Of a stretch of DNA of 41,149 nucleotides, positions 1 through 7,819 are shown piece by piece. Source of the stretch: JBCCFK01 sp965262315 (GTDB lineage: Bacteria > Actinomycetota > Acidimicrobiia > Acidimicrobiales > UBA8592); NCBI GenBank assembly GCA_965262315.1, contig CBDHFJ010000088.1:1-41149 (forward strand), written 5' to 3'. The notes below the pieces were generated by a model, which saw only the letters and a list, made by a program, of their open reading frames with translations, made no database searches and was not told the origin of the DNA. Every line of letters begins with the position of its first letter. The first letter of the stretch is position 1. Both the position numbers and the translations under genes were made by a program.

Positions 1-282
1 GACGCTCCTCCCGCCGACCCGATCGTGACCACCGAATACGTCGACACGTCCTCCTCTTCCACGGGTGCCTCGACCGAGGCTGCCGGTGCCGAGTACGAGC
101 ACGAGGAGTATGACGACGAGGAGTATGACGACGAGGACGACGAGCACGAGGAGTATGACGACGAGGACGACGAGCACGAGGAGTATGACGACGAGGACGA
201 CGAGCACGAGGAGTATGACGAGGAGGAGTACGAGCACGAGGACGAGTCCGAGGAGCTGGACGAGGAGGAGGACGATGACTGA
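1..282 (+). CDS. C-terminal part of an acidic repeat protein (5' end outside window)
   Basis: The frame is open from the first base, so only the C-terminal end of this protein is visible; a GTG at 25 is a possible but unforced start. The visible part is a Thr/Ser/Ala-rich linker followed by an extremely acidic tail built from HEEYDDEDDE units and ending in EEEDDD. No catalytic motif can be seen. It overlaps the next gene by 8 bases (ATG at 275, stop at 280-282), so it is probably the upstream member of the operon that also encodes ApbE and a ferric-reductase-like membrane protein. In related actinobacterial clusters an FMN-binding protein often sits in this position, but nothing visible here proves that. 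The tail could bind cations or act as a charged linker; function is unknown. Confidence 0.6.
   Translation, partial: DAPPADPIVTTEYVDTSSSSTGASTEAAGAEYEHEEYDDEEYDDEDDEHEEYDDEDDEHEEYDDEDDEHEEYDEEEYEHEDESEELDEEEDDD
100..240 (+). repeat. 30-bp in-frame tandem repeat encoding acidic decapeptides
   Basis: Units at 145-174 and 175-204 are identical; a diverged unit follows at 205-234, and a 45-base variant at 100-144 precedes them. Each regular unit encodes HEEYDDEDDE. The period is a multiple of three, so unit gain or loss keeps the frame. Confidence 0.85.
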
Positions 283-631
283 CCCGGTCGAGACCGAGCG
301 GCCGCCGGCTCGCCGGCGACCGCAGCCCACCCAGGGTCACGCCGCCTCCGGCGCTCGGATCCTGGTCGGCGGTCTCGCCGCCGGCGCCGGCCTCGCCATG
401 GTCGGCGCCATGGCGGCGGCCGCCCAGGCGTCGGAGTCCGAGGCGACGCTGATGACCCAGGACGCGGTCCGTCGCGTCGTGGTCGTCGAACAACCGCCGA
501 AGCAGATCGTCGTGGTCCTCTCGGGCACACAACAGCCCGAGGTGATCACCCAGGTGGCGCAGCGAGAGGCGCAGACGCCGGCGCCGCAACGCCACGCTCC
601 GTCGCCGCAGACGCAGAGCGGCGGAAGCTGA
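275..631 (+). CDS. small single-pass membrane protein of unknown function
   Basis: 118 residues. The N-terminus is polar and arginine-rich (residues 1-27), followed by one hydrophobic Gly/Ala segment at about 28-50 that can span the membrane, then an outside or periplasm-facing segment with a V/I-rich stretch and a Gln/Pro-rich tail. The start is the ATG at 275, which overlaps the acidic upstream gene by 8 bases; an in-frame extension back to 65 runs antisense in character to the acidic repeat and is only its shadow. The stop TGA at 629-631 overlaps the ATG of the ApbE gene by one base, so translation is probably coupled. I do not recognise the family. The context suggests a membrane component of a flavin-linked electron-transfer operon. 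Confidence 0.6.
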   Translation: MTDPVETERPPARRRPQPTQGHAASGARILVGGLAAGAGLAMVGAMAAAAQASESEATLMTQDAVRRVVVVEQPPKQIVVVLSGTQQPEVITQVAQREAQTPAPQRHAPSPQTQSGGS

Positions 632-1569
632 TGGGTGCGCCGACGACCGAGCGTCGCTTTGCGGCGATGGGGACCCGTGTCCACGTGATCGTCGTCGGAG
701 GGCCGTCTCGGTTGGCCGTCCGAGCCTGTCAGCGCATCGACGAGCTGGAGCAGCGATGGAGTCGCTTCCGAGCCGACAGCGAGCTGAGCCGCCTGAACGC
801 CGCCGATGGGCGTCCGGTCGAGGTGAGCCACGACACCTGGGTGCTGGTCTCCAAGGCGTGTCAGGCCTGGCAGCTCTCCCAGGGCGCATTCGACCCCACG
901 GTGCTCGGGGCCATGGAGGCCAACGGGTACGACCGTTCGTTCGACGAGCTCGGGCCTCGCGTGCCCGCCGGCCGCCAGCCCACAGCCGCTGTGGGGTGCC
1001 GCGACATCGAGCTCGACGACCGCCGTCGGTCCATCCGACTGCCCCATGGTGTCCGGCTCGATCCCGGCGGGATCGGCAAGGGCCTGGCCGCCGATCTCGT
1101 GGCCGCGGAGCTGATGCGCTCGGGTGCCGCTGGCGCTCTCGTGAACATCGGCGGCGACATGGTCGCCCTGGGCGAGCCGCCCGACGGAGACCAGTGGGTC
1201 GTCGAGATCGACGAGCCGACCGTCTGCCCGGTGCCGCTCTCGACGGTGCGCTTCCGCCGTGGTGGGCTGGCGACCAGCGTCACGACCCGGCGTCGTTGGT
1301 CGTCGCCGGACGGCGATCACCATCACCTCGTCGATCCGGCGACGGGCGACTGCACCCGGACCCCGACCGTGTTGGCGTCCGCCCTGGCATGCGAGGGCTG
1401 GCTGGCCGAGATCACGACCAAGGCGCACATCGTGGGCCGGGTGTCACCTGCACTCGCGTCGGTGCCGGCCCTGGTCCTCGACATGGCCGGTCGTCTGGAG
1501 GCGCATGCCGGGTTCCACGAGCACCTCGTGGACCTCGAGCTGTCCGGCCTCGAGAAGGTGGCGACATGA
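631..1569 (+). CDS. apbE: FAD:protein FMN transferase (ApbE family)
   Basis: 312 residues, the usual family length. ApbE enzymes transfer FMN from FAD through a phosphoester bond to a Thr/Ser of exported or membrane redox proteins. Supporting motifs are the N-terminal MGTRVHVIV strand, the LDPGGIGKGLAADLV segment, ALVNIGGDM, and GGLATSVTTRR followed by HHHLVDPATG near the C-terminus, all typical of the family. No signal peptide or lipobox is obvious, so it may act on the cytoplasmic side or before export. It overlaps the upstream small membrane gene by one base and is followed 27 bases later by the ferric-reductase-like gene, pointing to one flavinylation and electron-transfer unit. The flavinylated partner itself is not visible; it may be the truncated first gene. 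Confidence 0.92.
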   Translation: MGAPTTERRFAAMGTRVHVIVVGGPSRLAVRACQRIDELEQRWSRFRADSELSRLNAADGRPVEVSHDTWVLVSKACQAWQLSQGAFDPTVLGAMEANGYDRSFDELGPRVPAGRQPTAAVGCRDIELDDRRRSIRLPHGVRLDPGGIGKGLAADLVAAELMRSGAAGALVNIGGDMVALGEPPDGDQWVVEIDEPTVCPVPLSTVRFRRGGLATSVTTRRRWSSPDGDHHHLVDPATGDCTRTPTVLASALACEGWLAEITTKAHIVGRVSPALASVPALVLDMAGRLEAHAGFHEHLVDLELSGLEKVAT

Positions 1570-1596
1570 GTCGCGCGGCCGCAGCGGGGCACGACG

Positions 1597-2214
1597 ATGA
1601 GTGAGCAACTGTGGTGGTACGTGGCCAGGTCCGGGGGCATCGTCGCCCTCGCACTGACCGGGCTGTCGGTGATCTGGGGCCTGCTGTACTCGACCAAGCT
1701 GTTGCGGGGTCGTCCCGCGCCGAGGTGGACGCTCGACCTCCACCGCTTCCTCGGTGGCGCGGCGGTGACCTTCACCGCGATCCACGTCGCGGCGCTCGTC
1801 CTCGACTCCTACGTCCACTTCGGGTGGGCCGAGATCCTCATCCCGTTCGCCTCGGAGTGGAAGCCGGCCGCGGTTGCCTGGGGGATCGTCACCACGTATC
1901 TCCTCCTTGCGGTCCAGGCCACCTCGTTGCTCATGCGGCGGATCCCACGCCGCTGGTGGAAACTCGTCCACTTCTCCAGCTACGGACTCTTCTGGACCGG
2001 GCTGATCCATGGCATCACCGCAGGCACGGATGCTGCGAATCCGCTCTACGTCGGCGCGAGTGCGCTTGCGGTGGTCACCGTGCTCTGGTTGACCGTCTAC
2101 CGCATCCTCACCCAACGCAAGCTCCGTTCCCCCGGCCACTCCCGCCCGGTGACCTCTGCCGGGCAGGCGGTCCCCGGGAGGGCGGAGCACGCCCCTACGC
2201 TGGTCGAGACATGA
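1597..2214 (+). CDS. ferric-reductase-like transmembrane protein
   Basis: 205 residues with about five or six hydrophobic segments. Histidines H49 and H63 lie in one helix pair and H125 and H138 in another, spaced 13-14 residues apart; this is the arrangement expected for a membrane b-type bis-haem domain as in YedZ/MsrQ and ferric reductases. It lacks the cytoplasmic FAD/NAD-binding part of eukaryotic ferric reductases, so electrons must come from another subunit or the quinone pool. With ApbE upstream, the likely role is moving electrons across the membrane to a covalently flavinylated protein. Its stop overlaps the start of the response regulator (ATGA at 2211-2214), tying it to the two-component system. 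The C-terminal 35 residues are polar and cytoplasmic-looking. Confidence 0.85.
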   Translation: MSEQLWWYVARSGGIVALALTGLSVIWGLLYSTKLLRGRPAPRWTLDLHRFLGGAAVTFTAIHVAALVLDSYVHFGWAEILIPFASEWKPAAVAWGIVTTYLLLAVQATSLLMRRIPRRWWKLVHFSSYGLFWTGLIHGITAGTDAANPLYVGASALAVVTVLWLTVYRILTQRKLRSPGHSRPVTSAGQAVPGRAEHAPTLVET

Positions 2215-2888
2215 GGGTGTTGGTGGTCGAGGACGAACCGGCGATGGCCCAGGCGCTGCGGTCGGGTCTCGAGGCCGAGGGCTTCGCCGTCGACGTCGCC
2301 GACGACGGCGAAGCAGGTCTGTGGATGGCCACCGAGCACCCCTACGACGTGATCCTGCTCGACATCATGTTGCCCAAGCGCAACGGGTACCAGGTCTGCA
2401 GGGCGCTGCGAGACGCCCAGATCTGGACACCGGTGCTCATGCTCACCGCCAAGGACGGCGAACTCGACGAGGCCGAGGCGCTCGACACCGGCGCCGACGA
2501 CTACGTGAGCAAGCCGTTCGCCTTCGTCGTCCTGTTGGCCCGGATCCGGGCGCTGCTCCGTCGGGGCGCCGCCGAGCGGCCGGTCGAGTTGGTGGCCGGT
2601 GATCTCCGGCTGGACCCCGCGGGCCACAAGGCGTACCGGGGCGACGTCGAGATCGAGCTGACGGCGCGAGAGTTCTCGATCCTCGAGTTCCTCATGCGTC
2701 GCCTCGGCGAGGTCGCGTCGAAGGCGGAGATCATGGCGCACGTGTGGGACTTCGCGTTCGACGGTGATCCCAACATCGTCGAGGTCTACGTCCGGTCGCT
2801 CCGCAAGAAGGTGGACCTCCCGTTCGACCGCAAGGCCATCGAGACCGTCCGGGGCGCGGGCTACCGCCTCGACCGCCACGGTGGTTGA
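2211..2888 (+). CDS. OmpR/PhoB-family response regulator
   Basis: 225 residues. The receiver domain (1-115) has the acidic pair E8/D9, the phosphoacceptor D51 in VILLDIMLPK, the T/A switch position in LMLTAKD, and K101 in DDYVSKPF. The C-terminal winged-helix DNA-binding domain (about 125-222) has the ELTAREFSILEFLMRR and VEVYVRSLRKKVD helices and ends with the usual GAGYRL. The ATG at 2211 overlaps the previous stop and fits the family N-terminus; longer upstream frames are shadows. The GTG of the sensor kinase at 2881 lies inside the last codons. The target genes are unknown; the redox operon just upstream is the obvious candidate. Confidence 0.95.
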   Translation: MRVLVVEDEPAMAQALRSGLEAEGFAVDVADDGEAGLWMATEHPYDVILLDIMLPKRNGYQVCRALRDAQIWTPVLMLTAKDGELDEAEALDTGADDYVSKPFAFVVLLARIRALLRRGAAERPVELVAGDLRLDPAGHKAYRGDVEIELTAREFSILEFLMRRLGEVASKAEIMAHVWDFAFDGDPNIVEVYVRSLRKKVDLPFDRKAIETVRGAGYRLDRHGG

Positions 2889-4257
2889 TCGCATCCCGCG
2901 AGGCATCCGCGCTCGGACCACGGCGGCCGCCGTCGGGCTGGCCGCGCTGGCGCTGGCGGTGGCCGCGCTTGGGCTCCTGTGGGTGCTCGAGAACAACCTC
3001 GAGGGCGGTCTCGACACCACCGTCGAGGCTCAGGCCCGCACGCGAGCCGACCTGCTCGCCGCCGGCGGCCAGCCGACCGCGCTGGCCGAGGACAGCGGCG
3101 ACGGCGAGTCGATGGTCTGGATCGGCACCGCGGACGGCGAGACGCTCGCCGCCGGTGGCAGCTACCGGGTCGTCGACGCTCCGCCGGACCTGTCGGTGGG
3201 CGGTGCGCGCAGCGCCGACATCCTGGTCGAGGAGCCCCAGGAGCTGAGCGGTGCGGTGGAGCGCGAAGTCACCACGTTTCGGTGGGCGGTTGCGAGCGCC
3301 TCCGACGGCACCCTCGTTGGCGTCGGCGCCGAGACCGAATCGGTCGCGGAGACCGTGGGTGAGGTCCGCCGCCTGCTCGCCATCGGCCTCCCCATTCTGG
3401 TGGTGGTGTTGGGGATCGTGACCTGGGGCGCCACCGGCCGAACGCTGCGGCCCGTGCAGCGAATCCGCACCACCGCCGAGGGGATCAGTGCGGAGACGCT
3501 GAGCGACCGGGTCCCCGTCCCCGAGACGAGGGACGAGGTGCAGCGTCTCGCCGAGACCATGAACCACATGCTCGATCGGCTGGAGCGTCAACAGATCGCC
3601 CAACGGCGGTTCACCGCCGACGCATCCCACGAGCTCAAGAGTCCCGTGGCGAATCTGCGGGCCACGGTCGAGACGTCGGGCATCGACGATCCCGGGTGGG
3701 ATCGTCTGCAGCCCCTGCTGGTCTCCGAGACCGAACGCCTGGCCGCGATCGTGGAGGACCTCCTGTTCCTGTCCGTCAACGACGAGGCGCCGCTCGCCAC
3801 CCTGGACGTCGACACCGTCCACGTGGACGACCTGTTGTTCGACGAGGCCGAGGGGCTCGCCGCCCGCTCGACACTCTCGGTCGACATCGGCGGCGTGGGG
3901 CCATGTGACGTGTCGGGCGACACGAGGTTGATCGCCCGCGCCATCCGCAACCTGGTCTCGAACGCCGAACGTCACGCATCGTCCATCGTGGCGATGCGCT
4001 GCTCGGTCGACGGGTCGACGGCCACCATCGAGATCATGGACGACGGACCCGGGGTCCCGTTGGAGATGCGTGACGTCGTGTTCGAACGGTTCGGCCGCAC
4101 CGCCGAGGCCCGGGATCGCGCCTCGGGCGGGACGGGCCTCGGGTTGGCGATCGTCGACGGGATCGTCACTCGTCATGGGGGTGCGGTCACGGTCGGTGAT
4201 GCGCCCACCGGCGGGGCGCGATTCTGCGTGACCCTGCCGACGGATCGAGCCCTTTGA
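2881..4257 (+). CDS. HAMP-domain sensor histidine kinase
   Basis: 458 residues from a GTG at 2881 that overlaps the response-regulator stop. A first membrane helix (about 10-36) is followed by an extracytoplasmic sensor of about 125 residues with no recognised fold, a second helix (about 165-183) and a HAMP linker. The HisKA dimerisation helix carries H250 in DASHELKSP. The ATPase domain shows the N box (RNLVSNAERHA), the G1 box (DDGPGVP), the F box (FERFGR) and the G2 box (GGTGLGLAIV). All catalytic motifs are intact. It is the cognate partner of the response regulator; the signal cannot be read from the sequence, but the redox genes upstream hint at envelope redox state. Confidence 0.95.
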   Translation: MVDRIPRGIRARTTAAAVGLAALALAVAALGLLWVLENNLEGGLDTTVEAQARTRADLLAAGGQPTALAEDSGDGESMVWIGTADGETLAAGGSYRVVDAPPDLSVGGARSADILVEEPQELSGAVEREVTTFRWAVASASDGTLVGVGAETESVAETVGEVRRLLAIGLPILVVVLGIVTWGATGRTLRPVQRIRTTAEGISAETLSDRVPVPETRDEVQRLAETMNHMLDRLERQQIAQRRFTADASHELKSPVANLRATVETSGIDDPGWDRLQPLLVSETERLAAIVEDLLFLSVNDEAPLATLDVDTVHVDDLLFDEAEGLAARSTLSVDIGGVGPCDVSGDTRLIARAIRNLVSNAERHASSIVAMRCSVDGSTATIEIMDDGPGVPLEMRDVVFERFGRTAEARDRASGGTGLGLAIVDGIVTRHGGAVTVGDAPTGGARFCVTLPTDRAL

Positions 4258-4317
4258 TCACACGCTGGGGCCGGCGAGCGACTAAACCAGCAGGTGGGAC
4301 AGCGCTGGGGGAGGGCC

Positions 4318-4920
4318 GTGACCCCGAGTGACAATGCCGACATCATCGACGGGCGCACCGCTCGCCGCGACCGGAACCGACGCGCCGTCCTGGATGCGAT
4401 CATCAACCTGATCGAAGAGGGCAATCCGGCCCCGACCGTGGCGGAGATCTCCGAGCGATCGGGCACCTCGCATCGGTCGTTGTTCCGGTACTTCGACGAT
4501 CTGGACTCGTTGTTCGCCGAGGCGGTCCTGAGCGCGTACGAGCGCTACGCGCCCCTGTCGCGCATCCACCGGTTCGGCCAGGGCGATCTGGAGGAACGCG
4601 TCGCCAATGTGGTTGCGCAGCGCCTTGCCTTGTTCGATGCCATGGCGCCACTCGTCGACGCGGGGCGCCGCCGTCGGGGAGCACTGGATCCCATGGATGC
4701 CGCGATGCGTCACTACATGCTCGGTCCGATGCGCGATCAGCTGGGTGTGCACTTCGCCTCGGAACTCCAGGCGATCCCCGAGGACGAACGCGGCGCCGTC
4801 CTCGATGGCCTCGAAGCGTTGCTGTCGCTCGATGCATTCGAGTACATGCGCCGCAGCGAACTCGACGACGAGCGCATCGCCGCTGCGTACCGGGCCGGTA
4901 TCCGCCGACTCCTCGGCTGA
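4318..4920 (+). CDS. TetR-family transcriptional regulator
   Basis: About 200 residues. The N-terminal helix-turn-helix is clear: the recognition part reads VAEISERSGTSHRSLFRYF, followed by DDLDSLF. The rest is an alpha-helical ligand-binding domain of unknown specificity. I prefer the GTG at 4318 because a purine-rich GGGGGAGGG lies just upstream; a GTG at 4294 would add eight residues and has no good ribosome binding site. It is 60 bases downstream of the kinase and 124 bases upstream of the persulfide dioxygenase on the same strand, so it may regulate either. Confidence 0.88.
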   Translation: MTPSDNADIIDGRTARRDRNRRAVLDAIINLIEEGNPAPTVAEISERSGTSHRSLFRYFDDLDSLFAEAVLSAYERYAPLSRIHRFGQGDLEERVANVVAQRLALFDAMAPLVDAGRRRRGALDPMDAAMRHYMLGPMRDQLGVHFASELQAIPEDERGAVLDGLEALLSLDAFEYMRRSELDDERIAAAYRAGIRRLLG

Positions 4921-4965
4921 CCGCGCGCTGGTGACCGCCCCTTTCGTGACCGCGGCGCCGGGGCG

Positions 4966-4995
4966 TTGACCGCTCACCGCATTTGACCGTACATT
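4966..4995 (+). promoter_or_regulatory. candidate promoter of the persulfide dioxygenase gene
   Basis: TTGACC at 4966-4971 and TACATT at 4990-4995 are separated by 18 bases, an acceptable housekeeping-sigma spacing. The element sits in the only AT-richer part of the 4921-5044 gap. Two near repeats, ATTTGACC and ATTTGGAC, overlap it and could be half-sites for the TetR regulator upstream, but this is not proven. Confidence 0.4.
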
Positions 4996-5044
4996 TGGAC
5001 AAGAGGGCCGCGACGTGGCCCCAGTGAGTCGGGGGGTTGACCAC

Positions 5045-6418
5045 ATGATCCTGGAACAGCACTACCTGGGGTGCCTCTCGCAGGCGTCCTATCTGATCGG
5101 CGACGAGTCGACCGGCCGGGCGGTGGTCGTCGATCCGCGGCGCGACGTCGGCGTCTACCTCGAGTCCGCCGAGGCCCACGGTCTCACCATCGAGCTCGTC
5201 ATCGAGACCCATTTCCACGCCGATTTCCTGAGCGGTCACCTGGAGCTCGCCGCGGCCACCGGCGCGGAGATCGCCTACGGCTCGGTGGCCGAGACCGAGT
5301 TCCCGTCCCGCAAGCTGGCGCACGGCGAGCGCATCAGTCTGGGTGAGGTCGAACTCGAGATCCGGCACACGCCCGGGCACACGCCGGAGTCGATCTCGGT
5401 GGTCGTGCACGAGACCCCGGACGCGCCGCCGCACGCGGTGCTCACCGGCGACGCACTCTTCATCGGCGACGTCGGACGCCCCGACCTGCTGTCGTCCAAG
5501 GGCGTCACCGCCGACGACCTCGCCGGTCAGCTGTACGACTCCCTCCACGAGCAGCTGATGACGCTGCCGGCCGAGACCCTCGTGTACCCGGCCCACGGTG
5601 CCGGGTCGGCATGCGGCAAGAACCTCTCCACCGACACGTTCTCGACCATCGGACAGCAGGCCGCCACCAACTACGCAGTCGCGCCGATGTCGAAGGACGA
5701 CTTCATCGCCGTGGTCACCGACGGTCAGTCGGCGCCTCCGGCGTACTTCGGCTACGACGCGGTCAAGAACCGCGAAGACCGCGAGATCCTCGACGAGACC
5801 GCCGCGCCGCCCGACCTCACGATGCAGGAGGTCATCCGGCACCAGCGCCAGGGAGCGGTCGTCCTCGACACCCGCGACCCCAACGAGTTCGCTGCCGGCC
5901 ATCTGATCGGCTCGGTCAACGTCGGCCTCGAAGGCCGCTACGCCGAGTTCGCGGGCGGCGTGATCCAGCCCGGTGCGCCCATCGTCCTGGTGGCCGAGGA
6001 CGGGCTGGCCATCGAGGCCAAGAACCGCCTCGCTCGCATCGGCTTCGACACCGTGGTCGGCCACCTGGCCGACCCCATCAAGGCATTCAGCGAGAACCCC
6101 GACGAGGTCGAGCGCTCGAGCCGAGTCGACACCGCGCAGCTCGCGGAAGCCATGCGCGATCTGGAGGACCTCCAGTTGGTCGACATCCGCCAGCCCGGCG
6201 AGACCGCTGGCGGCATCATCGACGGTGCGATCACGATCCCGCTGACCCAGCTCAACGAGAAGCTTGCCGGCCTCGACGCCTCGCGTCCCACCATCGTCTA
6301 CTGCGCCGGTGGCTTCCGGTCCTCGATCGCCGCGTCGAAGATGCGGGCCGCCGGATTCAGCGACGTCTCCGACCTGCTCGGCGGCTACGGCGCCTGGGAG
6401 TCGATGGCATCCGCGTAG
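5045..6418 (+). CDS. persulfide dioxygenase-rhodanese fusion (MBL fold)
   Basis: 457 residues. The N-terminal metallo-beta-lactamase domain (1-240) has the iron/metal ligands H56, H58 and D60 in THFHAD, H112 in HTPGHTPES and D136 in LTGDALFIGDVGRPDL, the signature of ETHE1-type persulfide dioxygenases, which oxidise glutathione or similar persulfides to sulfite. Two rhodanese modules follow. The first (about 265-345) has no cysteine in its active-site loop and is probably structural; the second (about 370-457) has C420 in VYCAGGFRS and should be active in sulfur transfer. I start at the ATG at 5045, preceded by a G-rich ribosome binding region; the upstream GTG at 5015 would add ten non-conserved residues. 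The organisation is common in sulfide-detoxifying bacteria and fits the sulfur-type genes that follow (DoxX-like protein, possible sulfur-reductase-type molybdoenzyme). Confidence 0.9.
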   Translation: MILEQHYLGCLSQASYLIGDESTGRAVVVDPRRDVGVYLESAEAHGLTIELVIETHFHADFLSGHLELAAATGAEIAYGSVAETEFPSRKLAHGERISLGEVELEIRHTPGHTPESISVVVHETPDAPPHAVLTGDALFIGDVGRPDLLSSKGVTADDLAGQLYDSLHEQLMTLPAETLVYPAHGAGSACGKNLSTDTFSTIGQQAATNYAVAPMSKDDFIAVVTDGQSAPPAYFGYDAVKNREDREILDETAAPPDLTMQEVIRHQRQGAVVLDTRDPNEFAAGHLIGSVNVGLEGRYAEFAGGVIQPGAPIVLVAEDGLAIEAKNRLARIGFDTVVGHLADPIKAFSENPDEVERSSRVDTAQLAEAMRDLEDLQLVDIRQPGETAGGIIDGAITIPLTQLNEKLAGLDASRPTIVYCAGGFRSSIAASKMRAAGFSDVSDLLGGYGAWESMASA

Positions 6419-6428
6419 ATCTGTTGCA

Positions 6429-6824
6429 TCAACGCTTGGTGTGTCGCCACACCCAGGCGGCCATCAGGAACTGCATGGGGAGGCGGATCCAGTTGCGCGC
6501 GTCCTTCACCTCGCCGGGGTAGCGCTGGAAGCGACCGTTCTCGTCGGGTCGGATGTCCACGTCGTTGACGGCTGCGTCGATGTTGGCGGGGTAGACCGCC
6601 GCGAGCAGACCGAGGAGCCCCCAGGCTGCCGCGGGTCGGGTTCGGCGCGGGATCATCGCCAGCCCCAGCGCGATCTCGGCGGCGCCGGATGCCTGATTCG
6701 CGAGCTTCTTGTCCGGGAACCAGTCGGGGACCACGGCCTCGAAGAAGTCCGGACGGGCGAAGTGGCCCACGCCGGCTCCGGTGAAGAAGGCGGCTGCTGC
6801 GTAGGCGGATCCGTCGCTGCTCAT
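6429..6824 (-). CDS. DoxX-like small integral membrane protein
   Basis: 131 residues with four hydrophobic segments, beginning AYAAAAFFTGAGVGHF, then ASGAAEIALGLAMI, AAAWGLLGLLAAVYPANID and a last helix before the WRHTKR end. The pattern and the Gly/Ala-E-I-A-L-G helix are those of the DoxX/MauE superfamily, small quinone-linked or redox-associated membrane proteins. Some members form thiosulfate:quinone oxidoreductase, but many have unknown function, so substrate is not assigned. The ATG at 6824 overlaps the stop of the LysR gene (ATGA), so the two are co-transcribed and translationally coupled. Confidence 0.75.
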   Translation of the reverse strand: MSSDGSAYAAAAFFTGAGVGHFARPDFFEAVVPDWFPDKKLANQASGAAEIALGLAMIPRRTRPAAAWGLLGLLAAVYPANIDAAVNDVDIRPDENGRFQRYPGEVKDARNWIRLPMQFLMAAWVWRHTKR

Positions 6825-7765
6825 GCGGGGACCGTATCGTCCGGCGCCAGCAGGTCGTCGAGCAGGGCGCGGGCCAGCGGGGGCAGCGGCGCGCCGGCCG
6901 GCCAGACCGCGCGGAGCTCGCGATCGATCTCGAGGTCGTCCACCGCGATCTCGACGAGGGTGCCGGCGTCGAGCTCGGCGGCCACTGCGAGGCGGCTGAT
7001 CACGGTGGGGGCATTGCCGCGCAGGACCGCGCCCCGGACCGCAGAGGTGGAGCCGAGCTCCAGGATCGCGGTGGGGGCCCCGAGGTCGAGGCGGCGAAGG
7101 GCGGCTTCCAGTGCCTCGCGCGTGCCCGAGCCCGCCTCTCGTGTCACCAGCGGGGTGGCGGCGAGCGCTTCGACCGGGACTGCTCGCCGGTTGGCCCACG
7201 GGTGACCGGGGGCCACGACGGTCACCAGCCGGTCATGGCCGACCGTCATCTCTTCCAGTCCGGTCACCTCCGAGGGCGTCTCGATGAAGCCGAGGTCCGC
7301 CTGGCCGCGGTGCAGGTGATCGATCACCGCGGTGGAGTTCGCCACCTCGAGCGACACCGAGTCGCGGGGGTGCTCCTGGGCGAAGCCCTCCAGCCATTGG
7401 GGAAGGAGGTACTCGGCGATGGTGAAGCTCGCGGTCACTCGGAGCCGCCCGGACTGCTCGGCACGAAAGGCGGACAGCCCGGCGTCGAGCTCCTGTGCCG
7501 CCCGCAGGATGGCCTCGGCCCAGCCGGCGACCACCACGCCGGCGTCGGTCGGGCGCGATCCGCCGGGTCCGCGTTCGAGCAACTGCATGCCCAGCTGGCG
7601 TTCGAGATGCTTGATGCGGCTGCTGGCCGACGGCTGCGTGATCCCATGCGCCGTGGCGGCCTGGGAGACGCTGCCGAGCTCGATCACCGAGACGAAGAGG
7701 TCGAGCGATGCCAGCTCGGGGAAGGTCGGGGGCAACGGCATCGCATCAGCGTACCCAACGGCCAT
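6821..7765 (-). CDS. LysR-family transcriptional regulator
   Basis: 314 residues from the ATG at 7765, or 306 from the ATG at 7741, which is nearer the usual LysR start just before LASLDLFVSVIELGS. The winged HTH (about residues 20-75) contains SVSQAATAHGITQPSASSRI followed by LERQLGMQLLER. The remainder is the two-lobed substrate-binding domain. It is in one operon with the DoxX-like gene and divergent from the ferredoxin-NrfD gene; a 20-bp palindrome lies between them, so autoregulation and control of the molybdoenzyme genes are likely. The inducer is unknown; an oxyanion or sulfur compound would fit the context. Confidence 0.9.
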   Translation of the reverse strand: MAVGYADAMPLPPTFPELASLDLFVSVIELGSVSQAATAHGITQPSASSRIKHLERQLGMQLLERGPGGSRPTDAGVVVAGWAEAILRAAQELDAGLSAFRAEQSGRLRVTASFTIAEYLLPQWLEGFAQEHPRDSVSLEVANSTAVIDHLHRGQADLGFIETPSEVTGLEEMTVGHDRLVTVVAPGHPWANRRAVPVEALAATPLVTREAGSGTREALEAALRRLDLGAPTAILELGSTSAVRGAVLRGNAPTVISRLAVAAELDAGTLVEIAVDDLEIDRELRAVWPAGAPLPPLARALLDDLLAPDDTVPA

Positions 7766-7771
7766 AGAACG

Positions 7772-7791
7772 TCTCTATGTCTGTATAGAGA
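7772..7791. promoter_or_regulatory. palindromic LysR-type operator in divergent promoter region
   Basis: TCTCTAT (7772-7778) and ATAGAGA (7785-7791) form perfect 7-bp arms around a 6-base spacer. The block contains the T-N11-A pattern of LysR-regulator boxes and lies between the LysR start and the divergent ferredoxin-NrfD start, in an AT-richer patch. It ends 28 bases before the ATG at 7820. Confidence 0.65.
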
Positions 7792-7819
7792 GGTCCCCAC
7801 TATCGGTAGGACGTGTCCG

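Noticed and set aside
337..1428. Long minus-strand ORF opposite apbE
   Set aside because: Arg/Gly/His-rich composition typical of GC-rich antisense shadow; the plus-strand ApbE motifs are clear.
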